This document shows, one piece after another, positions 7,367 to 15,129 of a stretch of DNA of 26,614 nt. A program made the position numbers and the translations under genes. Location of the stretch: positions 1-26,614 of the forward strand of contig NZ_DITB01000001.1 in assembly GCF_002422095.1 (NCBI RefSeq). Direction: 5' to 3'. Each line of letters starts with the position of its first letter. Positions within the stretch are counted from its first letter, which is position 1. The stretch comes from Flavobacterium sp. UBA6195 (GTDB taxonomy: Bacteria; Bacteroidota; Bacteroidia; Flavobacteriales; Flavobacteriaceae). A model generated the notes under the pieces. The model was not told the DNA's origin, did not search any database, and saw only the letters and a program-made list of their open reading frames with translations.

Positions 7367-10060
7367 TTAATTTTCAATATTTTTTATGGGTAAAGTGAAT
7401 ACAATACAAGCGCCTTTTACACTTGGTTGTACCCAAATTCTCCCTTTGTGATGTTCTATAATTTGTTTGCAAATGGCCAATCCTAATCCGCTACCAACAG
7501 GTTTTTTGAAATTCTGGTTGGATGCTTGATAAAATTTGTCAAATATAACGTCAAAATCGTTAGGATTAATACCTTTTCCGTTGTCTTGCACCGAAGTTTC
7601 TATAAAATTATCTTTCTTTTTAACTTGAATGGTGATTAAACCATCGGTTTCTGGACAAAATTTTATGGCGTTTGATAGTAAATTAGTCACTACTTGAATG
7701 ATTCTATCTTCATCATAATAGGCCAAAACCGTGTCTTTACTTTCGACATAAACGCTGATATTTCGGTTTTTTATCAATTGTTTTAGCGGTTCAATCGAAT
7801 GTTCAATTGTAGCAATTAAGTTTTTTTCACTCGGATGAATGGTTTGTTTTCCAGTTTCGAATTTTTCTAAATCCAAAATTTTATCAATCAAACGATTCAA
7901 TCTGTCAGATTCCGAAATGATATTTTGCAAAAACTGTTTTCGTAATTCTTCTGGAATTTCATCATCATCATGCAAAATCTCACTTGCTGCACGAATGGCT
8001 GTAATTGGCGTACGAAGTTCGTGTGTTACGGTGTCTAAAAATTCATCTTTTTGAACGTCTTTTCTAACCAATGTTTCATTGGCTTTTTGTAATTCGAAAG
8101 TGATTTTTTGGAGTTGGTTTGAAGTTTCTGTTAATTTTTTGTTGATTGTGATGTTTTCTTTCGATTCTTCTAGAATTTTTAATACTTCTGGTAACGTGAT
8201 TTTTTCTTCTTTCACTACACTTGAAATTAATATTCGGGCAGAAGCCGTTCCAATATGACCCGTTAATAAATTTTCAGCAAACTTTACTAATCTAGCATCA
8301 GCCAATTCTTGGTCTTTATCTACGTTGTACTTTAAATTGAAGATGTTCATAGCGCGTTTAGTTCGTTCTTCACCTAAAAATCGGATTAAAACTTTTTCGA
8401 TATCACGTGTGTAAGCGGTTCCTTTCCATACGAAAGCATTTTCATGATTTGTGCTATATTTATCAATATCAACGTACATTTCTGCATAATTGCGTTCGCG
8501 ATAATTTCCTTTAAAACTAACTGAAACCGCGAAATATGTCAATGTATTAAATAACATACTCCAAAAAAAAGTATGTGGAACCGGTTGCAAATAATCCAAT
8601 CCAAAAAGTTGAAAAGGTTTTAACAAATTAATTTTCATAAAACCTTCGGTAACAAAAGAACTTTCATCATTGGTTAACCCAATAGCATAAGGCAATAACA
8701 AAGTATAAATACAAATAATAAATCCGATTAAAATGCCATAAATAGCACCTAATCTTGAACCTCTTCGCCAGAAAATGGCTCCAAAAAATGCTGGTGCTAA
8801 TTGAGCAATAATAACAAACGAAATCAATCCAATAGAAACCAAACTGTAATCTAATGCGAAGAATCGGTAAATGAAATACGCGGCTATAATTAGAGAGAAG
8901 ATTCCGATTTTACGAATGTTGACAATCTTTTTGTTGTTGATGATTTGTTCTTCATTCTTCAATTTACCTAAAAAAGTATACGGGATTAATAAGTTGTTAC
9001 TTAACATAGTTGACAAACTAATGCTTGAAACAACAATCATTGATATTGCTGCTGAAAATCCGCCAAGAAAAACTAAAACAGTTAAGATTTTATTATCGAA
9101 TAATTGAGGAATTAAAAGCGAATATGTATCGGCATTTACATTTTTACCATCAAATAATACATTTCCTCCCCAAGCTATTGGATATACAAAAATATTAAAC
9201 AACAATAAATACAATGGAAACAACCAAATAGCAGTTTTTATATGTCGTTCTCTATTATTTTCCACTACCGACATTTGAAATTGTCTAGGTAATAGGAAAA
9301 TAGCAAAAAGCGAAACCATGCTCAAAAAGAACCAATTCAACCCTTGTTCCAATCCACCGATGGTGTTTTTTTCTTTGAAGTTTTCTAAAAGTGACGCTTT
9401 TGCATAGATATCATCGTAACCATCAAAAACGAAGAATGTTACGTAAACTCCAACGATTAGGAAGAAAACTAATTTCAACACGCTTTCCAAAGCAACTGCA
9501 GTGACTATTCCTTTACGTTTTTCAGAGGCATCTACATAACGTGTTCCGTAATAAGAAGCGAATAAGGCTAAAGCGATGGCTACATAAGTTGTGGTATCAT
9601 CAAAAATGTAAGAACTTGTATTGGTTTGGGTTACAATGTGAAAAGTTTCAGAAATTGCTTTTAATTGTAAGGCTATATAAGGTAAGATTCCTGCCAAACA
9701 AACTACAGTTACAATCGCACCTAAAAAACGACTATTCCCGTAACGTAGCGAAATAAAATCGGCAATGCTTGAAATTTTATTTACACGAGAAATACGAATG
9801 ATTTTCTTTAAAATTATAATCCAAGCAGGAATAATAATGATAGGTCCGATGTAAATAGGCAAATAACCTAAACCAGAATTTGCTGCTACTCCAATACTTC
9901 CATAATATGTCCAAGCGGTACAATATACTGCTAAAGACAAGGAATATATATACGAATTATTTGTCCATTTGATGTTCTCTTTTTTCTCTGCCCAATGCGC
10001 AATAAAAAAAAGAATACCCAAATAGCCTAATAAAATAAGTAATAAAATAGCACTATTCAT
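7367..10060 (-). CDS. sodium:solute symporter-histidine kinase fusion (CrbS/CbrA type)
   Basis: An 897-residue sensor. Residues 1 to about 550 form an SSS-family transporter domain with about 13 membrane helices. A cytoplasmic linker with a coiled-coil-like stretch follows (about 620-670). The kinase has an H-box with His680 in TVTHELRTPI, an N-box with Asn797 in VTNLLSNAIKF, a DNGKG box at 826-830 and GSGLGLA at 856-862, so it looks catalytically complete. No PAS domain stands out. CrbS-type proteins control the acetate switch (acs expression) in Vibrio and Pseudomonas. Here too the gene lies between acs and an acetate-type symporter. The start overlaps the preceding small membrane gene by 8 bases, which suggests translational coupling. 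The sensed or transported ligand is inferred only. Confidence 0.9.
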   Translation of the reverse strand: MNSAILLLILLGYLGILFFIAHWAEKKENIKWTNNSYIYSLSLAVYCTAWTYYGSIGVAANSGLGYLPIYIGPIIIIPAWIIILKKIIRISRVNKISSIADFISLRYGNSRFLGAIVTVVCLAGILPYIALQLKAISETFHIVTQTNTSSYIFDDTTTYVAIALALFASYYGTRYVDASEKRKGIVTAVALESVLKLVFFLIVGVYVTFFVFDGYDDIYAKASLLENFKEKNTIGGLEQGLNWFFLSMVSLFAIFLLPRQFQMSVVENNRERHIKTAIWLFPLYLLLFNIFVYPIAWGGNVLFDGKNVNADTYSLLIPQLFDNKILTVLVFLGGFSAAISMIVVSSISLSTMLSNNLLIPYTFLGKLKNEEQIINNKKIVNIRKIGIFSLIIAAYFIYRFFALDYSLVSIGLISFVIIAQLAPAFFGAIFWRRGSRLGAIYGILIGFIICIYTLLLPYAIGLTNDESSFVTEGFMKINLLKPFQLFGLDYLQPVPHTFFWSMLFNTLTYFAVSVSFKGNYRERNYAEMYVDIDKYSTNHENAFVWKGTAYTRDIEKVLIRFLGEERTKRAMNIFNLKYNVDKDQELADARLVKFAENLLTGHIGTASARILISSVVKEEKITLPEVLKILEESKENITINKKLTETSNQLQKITFELQKANETLVRKDVQKDEFLDTVTHELRTPITAIRAASEILHDDDEIPEELRKQFLQNIISESDRLNRLIDKILDLEKFETGKQTIHPSEKNLIATIEHSIEPLKQLIKNRNISVYVESKDTVLAYYDEDRIIQVVTNLLSNAIKFCPETDGLITIQVKKKDNFIETSVQDNGKGINPNDFDVIFDKFYQASNQNFKKPVGSGLGLAICKQIIEHHKGRIWVQPSVKGACIVFTLPIKNIEN

Positions 10061-10247
10061 AATAACGTTGTACTACAATCCAAGACATTAATACTGAAAA
10101 CAACCAAACAGAAAAAATATAAATATAGATTACTGGAAATCCCAATACATTATCAGCACTATCAAATAGCAGAACGATTGGTAAATTCAATACCAATAAA
10201 AGTAACAATGATAAAACTACTAGTTTCTGTTGATGTCTTTTTTTCAT
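10053..10247 (-). CDS. small two-helix membrane protein, coupled to the symporter-kinase
   Basis: A 64-residue protein with a basic N-terminus (MKKRHQQK), one membrane helix at about 9-28 and a second at about 37-58. It ends in VVQRYYE, and its stop region overlaps the start of the symporter-kinase gene by 8 bases. Small two-helix proteins of the DUF3311, DUF485 and DUF4212 type often accompany SSS transporters, and this one resembles them in size and topology. I infer that it is an accessory subunit of the sensor's transporter domain. Family membership cannot be settled by eye. It begins 38 bases after the terminator of the upstream symporter operon. Confidence 0.75.
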   Translation of the reverse strand: MKKRHQQKLVVLSLLLLLVLNLPIVLLFDSADNVLGFPVIYIYIFSVWLFSVLMSWIVVQRYYE

Positions 10248-10285
10248 TTTGAAGGCTAATTTTTATTAGAATTTTTAAAAATACA

Positions 10286-10316
10286 AACTCTGCTCCCGAA
10301 AAACAAGAGCAGAGTT
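10286..10316 (-). terminator. intrinsic terminator after the symporter gene
   Basis: A perfect 10-base stem, AACTCTGCTC (10286-10295) with GAGCAGAGTT (10307-10316), encloses an 11-base loop. T-rich sequence follows on the - strand. It lies 22 bases beyond the symporter stop and separates the porin-DUF4212-symporter operon from the sensor genes. Confidence 0.85.
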
Positions 10317-10338
10317 ATAAATTATATTTATTTTAGAA

Positions 10339-12087
10339 TTAGTGAGCAGCTCCTGCCTCACCCGCTCCAGAAGGTATACGGATATTTTCAACAATATCTT
10401 GTACTTCTTGAGGTGGTGCTGGAGTAAATTTACTTACCACTAAAGCTACAATAAAGTTAGCTATCATAGCAACCGTACCAAATCCTTCAGGAGAAATTCC
10501 AAACCACCATTCAGATTTGTCTGGCATTTCACCAATCCATCCTAATTTGTATTTTGCCATGTAGTATAACATCAAGCCCATACCTACAACCATTCCGGCA
10601 ACAGCGCCTTCTTTGTTCATTCGCTTATGGAAAATTCCTAAAATAATTGCAGGGAAGAAAGATGCAGCCGCTAATCCGAATGCTAATGCTACAACTGCAG
10701 CAACGAAACCTGGAGGATTAATTCCGAAATAACCAGCTACAACAACCGCTATAGCAGCAGAAATACGTGCCGACCATAACTCACCTTTTTCAGAGATATT
10801 TGGATTTACCATTTTCTTAATTAAATCGTGAGAAACAGCAGCTGAAATTACTAATAACAAACCAGCAGCAGTTGATAACGCAGCCGCTAAAGCTCCAGCA
10901 GCAACTAATGCAATTACCCAGTTAGGTAATTTTGCAATTTCTGGATTTGCTAATACCATAATATCGTTATCGATGTATAATTCATTAGCACTTTCTGGAT
11001 TTGGTTGGTCTTTTTGTGGTTTTCCATCTTTCAATACAAAAGCATCACCTTTAACATATTGAATTTTTCCATCTCCATTTTTATCATTAAACATTAAAAG
11101 TCCTGTTTTTTCCCAATTCTTGAACCACTGAGGCATTTCTGCATAGTTTTTATTACTTACAGTTTCGATTAAATTAGTTCTTGCAAAAACAGATACTGCA
11201 GGAGCTGTTGTATATAAAATAACGATAAAAACTAGAGCTAAACCAGCAGATTTACGTGCGTCTTTTACATTTTTAACGGTAAAGAAACGAACAATTACGT
11301 GAGGTAATCCTGCAGTACCAACCATTAAAGCTAAAGTAATAGCAAAAACATCTAACATAGATTTAGAACCATCAGTATATTCTGCAAAACCTAATTCAGT
11401 TGATAAACCATTTAATTTATCTAATAAATAAACATCTCCACCAGCAACAGTACTTCCCATACCTAATTGTGGAATTGGATTACCTGTCATTTGAATTGAA
11501 ATGAAAATTGCTGGAACCATAAATGCGAAAATCAATACACAATATTGTGCTACCTGAGTGTATGTAATTCCTTTCATTCCACCCAACACTGCGTAGAAAA
11601 GTACGATTACCATTCCAATGATTACACCCGTGTTAATTTCAACTTCTAAGAATCTTGAAAATACAACCCCTACTCCACGCATTTGACCAGCTACATAAGT
11701 AAAAGATACAATCAAAGCGCAGAAAACAGCAACTGAACGTGCAGTTTTTGAATAATAACGATCTCCAATGAAATCTGGCACAGTGAATTTTCCAAATTTT
11801 CTCAAATAAGGCGCTAATAGCAATGCTAAAAGTACATATCCTCCAGTCCAACCCATTAAATAAACAGCTCCATCGTAACCTGCAAAAGAAATAATTCCGG
11901 CCATTGAGATAAAAGATGCGGCAGACATCCAATCGGCAGCTGTTGCCATACCATTTGCCATTGGTGAAACACCACCACCAGCAACATAAAATTCTTTTGT
12001 AGAACCAGCTCTAGTCCAAATAGCGATTCCAATATATATAGCAAACGTAATTCCTACAATAATATAGGTCCAAATTTTTACATCCAT
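10339..12087 (-). CDS. sodium:solute symporter, acetate-type (VC_2705-like subfamily)
   Basis: A 582-residue SSS-family transporter with about 13 membrane helices. The N-terminal half has the family block EFYVAGGGVSPMANGMATAADWMSAASF (residues 32-59), typical of ActP-like carriers for acetate and other short acids. Between about residues 305 and 385 a long hydrophilic loop interrupts the membrane part and includes DKNGDGKIQY (335-344), which resembles a calcium-binding EF-hand loop. The DUF4212 small subunit is encoded 24 bases upstream, a pairing specific to this subfamily. Next to acs and a PrpE-like gene, acetate or propionate uptake is the natural role, but substrate is inferred. Confidence 0.88.
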   Translation of the reverse strand: MDVKIWTYIIVGITFAIYIGIAIWTRAGSTKEFYVAGGGVSPMANGMATAADWMSAASFISMAGIISFAGYDGAVYLMGWTGGYVLLALLLAPYLRKFGKFTVPDFIGDRYYSKTARSVAVFCALIVSFTYVAGQMRGVGVVFSRFLEVEINTGVIIGMVIVLFYAVLGGMKGITYTQVAQYCVLIFAFMVPAIFISIQMTGNPIPQLGMGSTVAGGDVYLLDKLNGLSTELGFAEYTDGSKSMLDVFAITLALMVGTAGLPHVIVRFFTVKNVKDARKSAGLALVFIVILYTTAPAVSVFARTNLIETVSNKNYAEMPQWFKNWEKTGLLMFNDKNGDGKIQYVKGDAFVLKDGKPQKDQPNPESANELYIDNDIMVLANPEIAKLPNWVIALVAAGALAAALSTAAGLLLVISAAVSHDLIKKMVNPNISEKGELWSARISAAIAVVVAGYFGINPPGFVAAVVALAFGLAAASFFPAIILGIFHKRMNKEGAVAGMVVGMGLMLYYMAKYKLGWIGEMPDKSEWWFGISPEGFGTVAMIANFIVALVVSKFTPAPPQEVQDIVENIRIPSGAGEAGAAH

Positions 12088-12111
12088 GATTTTTAATAGT
12101 TAAAAGTTAAA

Positions 12112-12372
12112 TTAATCGTTGTCAAAACCATACTTTTTATCTAATTTATTCATCAAACGAACATAGACAAAAATTAAGATTACGAAAACATACATTGATC
12201 CTTGTTGTGCAAACCAAAATCCTAATGGAAACCCACCAAGTTTGATTGCGTTTAATTGGTCTACAAAAAGAATTCCAGCTCCATACGAACATAGAAACCA
12301 AATGCTTAATAAAATCAGAAGGTATTTTAAATTTTCCTTCCAATATGCCGTAGCGTGTTTTTGATCACTCAT
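12112..12372 (-). CDS. DUF4212 symporter small subunit
   Basis: An 86-residue protein with two membrane helices (about 18-37 and 58-76), a hydrophilic N-terminus containing AYWKENLKYL, and a FPLGFWFAQQGS block before the second helix. This is the pattern of DUF4212 proteins, the putative small subunits of VC_2705-type symporters. It lies 21 bases after the porin-like gene and 24 bases before the symporter gene, clearly in one operon. It probably helps assemble or stabilise the carrier in the inner membrane. The mechanism is not known for the family. Confidence 0.88.
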   Translation of the reverse strand: MSDQKHATAYWKENLKYLLILLSIWFLCSYGAGILFVDQLNAIKLGGFPLGFWFAQQGSMYVFVILIFVYVRLMNKLDKKYGFDND

Positions 12373-12393
12373 AATGAATAGTTTTATTAGTTG

Positions 12394-13770
12394 TTATAAA
12401 TAGATTTGTAATTGTATGATGAATTCACCTTTGTAATTATCAATTTTGTCAACTGCTGAATAAACTGGACGCGTTGAATATTGCGTAGTAATTTTAGCAT
12501 GGTGACCATCTAAGAAAAAGTTAGCTCCTAAATCAAATTGACTACTTGCTTTTTCTAAAGCATCAAAGTTTTTATAAGTATAAGCTCCAAATGGCTGAAT
12601 TCTCACTTTTGGTTTTTCGTTTTTATTTGGTAATAAAACACCCGCTTGTGTGTACCAAATATTTCCTGTTCCTACCATTGGTTGTAAATTTCCTGCTCCC
12701 GCTAATGCTGGTGAACCTGTAAAAGTAGGATCAACAACACCTTCATTCATAATTCCAAGGTTTCTTAAATAATTAGGACCAAAATCATAATTATAGAAAA
12801 CACTGTAAGCTGTAATTGCCATTTTTTTCTCTTTAGCACCAATTGGCATATCTAAGAAAACATCTCCAGCAAATAAATTAATCGCATGTTCTTTAATTAC
12901 TCCATTTACAGAAGTTTGTGTTCCTTTTGGCGCATTATAAAAACCAGCTCCAATGTTGAACATTCTTTTAGTTCCTAAGTAAGTTCCTACTTTGTAAGGT
13001 AAAAAGTTAGCTTCTTTATCAAAGAATTGATATTCCACATAACCTGCTTTAGACCATTGTGTAGTGTTGTTATTATCAACAGCTTTAGCAATACTTGCAT
13101 CCGTAACATTAGTTGGTGTTTGATTTGTTGCAAAAGGTTTATTGATACTAAAACGATATTCTAATTTATTGTATTTCCCTTTAGCGAAAATTCCAATTTG
13201 TCTTGCAAACTGATCGGAGTTTTCAATTAAAGGCCAGTTGAAAATTGGAGCATCAACCGTTAGATAGTTTAAGGTAGAAGACATGGTCATACGAGATAAT
13301 CCCATATAATAATGTAAACCTGCTCCAACTGACAAACTAAAAGGTTTTGATTCTTTAGGTAATACTAATGCGTATTCATTCCATGCATCATGAAAGAATA
13401 AACCTGGTTTTTTTCCAGCGCCATAGCCACCAGTTCCAGCCGAACCTGAAGCACCACCATTAATAAAAGTTTGATTGTTAATCCCTATATGAGTCAAAAT
13501 CATATAACGGGGAGAAATTTGTGCATAAGCTAATAATCGCAAACGACGTAAGCCTGCATCTTCATGACTAGAAACAGTTTCGTCTCCAATCATCGAACCC
13601 GGATTCAAATCGGTTGAACGAAGCCAAACTTGATTCCATGCAATAAAACGCATGTATTTGGTTCCTTCTGGATTTAAGTTGAATTTTAAACCTCCTCCAT
13701 AATCAGGTGAGCCCTGAGCGGATACTAGCAGAGATAAAAATAATCCTGAAATAGTTAGTAATTTTTTCAT
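12394..13770 (-). CDS. porin-like outer-membrane beta-barrel protein
   Basis: A 458-residue protein with a Sec signal peptide (MKK, hydrophobic core, cleavage near VSAQ at about 19). Beta-strand-like alternation and aromatic girdles follow to the C-terminus, which ends in GEFIIQLQIYL like a last barrel strand. Glycine-rich loops, for example GGASGSAGTGGYGAGKK, fit extracellular loops. It resembles general porins or the phosphate-selective porin O/P type in size. It is the first gene of the operon with the DUF4212-symporter pair and may pass small organic acids across the outer membrane. Pore function is inferred from fold and context. Confidence 0.75.
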   Translation of the reverse strand: MKKLLTISGLFLSLLVSAQGSPDYGGGLKFNLNPEGTKYMRFIAWNQVWLRSTDLNPGSMIGDETVSSHEDAGLRRLRLLAYAQISPRYMILTHIGINNQTFINGGASGSAGTGGYGAGKKPGLFFHDAWNEYALVLPKESKPFSLSVGAGLHYYMGLSRMTMSSTLNYLTVDAPIFNWPLIENSDQFARQIGIFAKGKYNKLEYRFSINKPFATNQTPTNVTDASIAKAVDNNNTTQWSKAGYVEYQFFDKEANFLPYKVGTYLGTKRMFNIGAGFYNAPKGTQTSVNGVIKEHAINLFAGDVFLDMPIGAKEKKMAITAYSVFYNYDFGPNYLRNLGIMNEGVVDPTFTGSPALAGAGNLQPMVGTGNIWYTQAGVLLPNKNEKPKVRIQPFGAYTYKNFDALEKASSQFDLGANFFLDGHHAKITTQYSTRPVYSAVDKIDNYKGEFIIQLQIYL

Positions 13771-13867
13771 AATTTAATTTTGGTTAGTTATGCATTTCTG
13801 CAGCACCAAATTCTAAAATTATGTTAATGAAAAAAATTACAATATATATTTTTGTTAAAACGTATAG

Positions 13868-14287
13868 CTAATCTTTAAAACGTTCCCATTTTATGAGCAT
13901 AAATTTATCTCCAAGTTCAGTTATAATCATACCAGCTCCCGATAATTGATCTTTGTTTTGTAAAAATTCTACCAACTCATTGTGCTTAAAAATCTTATAA
14001 GTAGGATGATAATTAGGATGAGGTGGTTTCTTGATCTTAAACTCTTTTACCCAATTGCTAATGGAAACGTGCGAAACACCAATGATTCGCTCAATTTCTC
14101 TAAAACTCAAACCTTCTAAATACAATTGCAAAGCTTTCGTTACATAGTAATCATCTATCTTTTTTCCTAATTTATTGACAGTGAAGTAATAATTACACGA
14201 TTTACACAAATAGCGCTGTCTATCTTTGATAATACCACTTTTTACAATACTGTCACTTTGACATTTTGGACAGGATAAAATCTCCAT
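13868..14287 (-). CDS. IS1-type zinc-ribbon/helix-turn-helix protein without a transposase domain
   Basis: A 139-residue protein. It opens with a zinc ribbon (C6-x2-C9 and C28-x2-C31) as in the InsA N-terminus of IS1-family transposases. A helix-turn-helix follows at about 52-85, with LSFREIERIIGVSHVSISNW at 60-79 as recognition region. The last 50 residues, including LVEFLQNKDQLSGAGMI, contain no DDE catalytic core. No second transposase frame or terminal inverted repeats were seen around it. It is therefore best read as a domesticated DNA-binding protein. It is divergent from the aromatic operon, which has no other visible regulator, and 97 bases upstream of the porin operon. Control of either one is plausible. 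Confidence 0.8.
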   Translation of the reverse strand: MEILSCPKCQSDSIVKSGIIKDRQRYLCKSCNYYFTVNKLGKKIDDYYVTKALQLYLEGLSFREIERIIGVSHVSISNWVKEFKIKKPPHPNYHPTYKIFKHNELVEFLQNKDQLSGAGMIITELGDKFMLIKWERFKD

Positions 14288-14296
14288 ATATATAAT

Positions 14297-14330
14297 TTTT
14301 GCATAAATATACTAATTTTGCAAAATATAC
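14297..14330. promoter_or_regulatory. tandem direct repeat in the divergent promoter region
   Basis: TTTTGCATAAATATAC (14297-14312) and TTTTGCAAAATATAC (14316-14330) repeat with a 19-base period, 10 bases upstream of the zinc-ribbon gene start. The - strand reading contains TATATTT blocks resembling -7 boxes. It could be an autoregulatory operator or overlapping promoters. Confidence 0.4.
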
Positions 14331-14465
14331 AAAAAATAATATCATAAAAATTTCAATTTATTTTTTTACTTATTGCAATTTTCAGGTTTTAAAATTATGA
14401 ATAGTATAATTTTAGCTTTAAATCGCTACATTTTTAATTTTGATAAAATGAAAAAAAATCCATTT

Positions 14466-14501
14466 TTGTTGTGAAAAAGTATAGTTATTTTATTTAATTT
14501 G
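14466..14501 (+). promoter_or_regulatory. possible promoter of the aromatic operon
   Basis: A TTG pair at 14466-14471 is followed, after 22 bases, by TTAATTTG at 14494-14501. That is a one-base deviation from the Bacteroidota -7 consensus TAnnTTTG. The box lies 18 bases before the flavin reductase start codon. AT-rich background makes chance matches easy. Confidence 0.3.
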
Positions 14502-14519
14502 TAAAAACAACACAAAACC

Positions 14520-15125
14520 ATGCAATTCGATATTAATAATACAGAATCTTCCGCTTTATACAAGCTTTTAACAGGTACTGTAATTCCAAGACCAATAGGC
14601 TGGATTTCAACAATTGATACAGAAGGAATCAACAACCTTGCTCCTTTTTCTTTCTTTAATGTGGTGAGCGAAGATCCACCACACGTCATGTTTTCCACCG
14701 TTCGAACAGGAAACAAAAACAAAGACACTTTAAATAACATATTAGATAATAAACAATTCGTGGTTAATTTAGTGACCGAAGAAGTTGTAGAACAAATGAA
14801 CACCACTTCTCAAAGCGTAGCTACTGATGTTGACGAATTTGAATTAGCAAACGTTACTCCTATTGATTCCATTTACATCAAGCCAAAACGAGTAAAAGAA
14901 AGCTTAGTACATTTTGAGTGCGAAATGGTACATCATTATTTTATTGAAAATCATCAAAATGGCGGCGCTTGTATTATCATTGGTAAAATCATTACCATGC
15001 ATATGGACGATTCTATATTAATGGAAAATCACAGAATCAATTTAGACACATACAAACCTGTTGCCCGTTTAGCAGGTTCCAATTACAGTAAATTAGGAGA
15101 AATATTCTCAATTAAAAGACAATAA
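14520..15125 (+). CDS. flavin reductase-like FMN-binding split-barrel protein
   Basis: A 201-residue protein of the flavoredoxin/flavin-reductase family. It shows TVIPRPIGWISTIDTEGINNLAPFSFF near the start (residues 19-45), then the PPHVMFST and NKDTLNNI blocks typical of FMN contact in this fold. It is the first gene of the aromatic operon and lies 4 bases before the fused monooxygenase gene. Members reduce flavin with NAD(P)H or act as small electron carriers. Here it may supply reduced flavin to the two-flavin monooxygenase/OYE protein, but no partner can be read from sequence. Confidence 0.85.
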   Translation: MQFDINNTESSALYKLLTGTVIPRPIGWISTIDTEGINNLAPFSFFNVVSEDPPHVMFSTVRTGNKNKDTLNNILDNKQFVVNLVTEEVVEQMNTTSQSVATDVDEFELANVTPIDSIYIKPKRVKESLVHFECEMVHHYFIENHQNGGACIIIGKIITMHMDDSILMENHRINLDTYKPVARLAGSNYSKLGEIFSIKRQ

Positions 15126-15129
15126 ATAT

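Noticed and set aside
13868..14287. Intact or broken IS1-family insertion sequence
   Set aside because: No catalytic DDE frame, no programmed frameshift partner and no terminal inverted repeats are visible on either side.
14426..14806. 126-residue frame on the - strand over the flavin reductase start
   Set aside because: It lies antisense to a clearly conserved gene and its product has no recognisable pattern.
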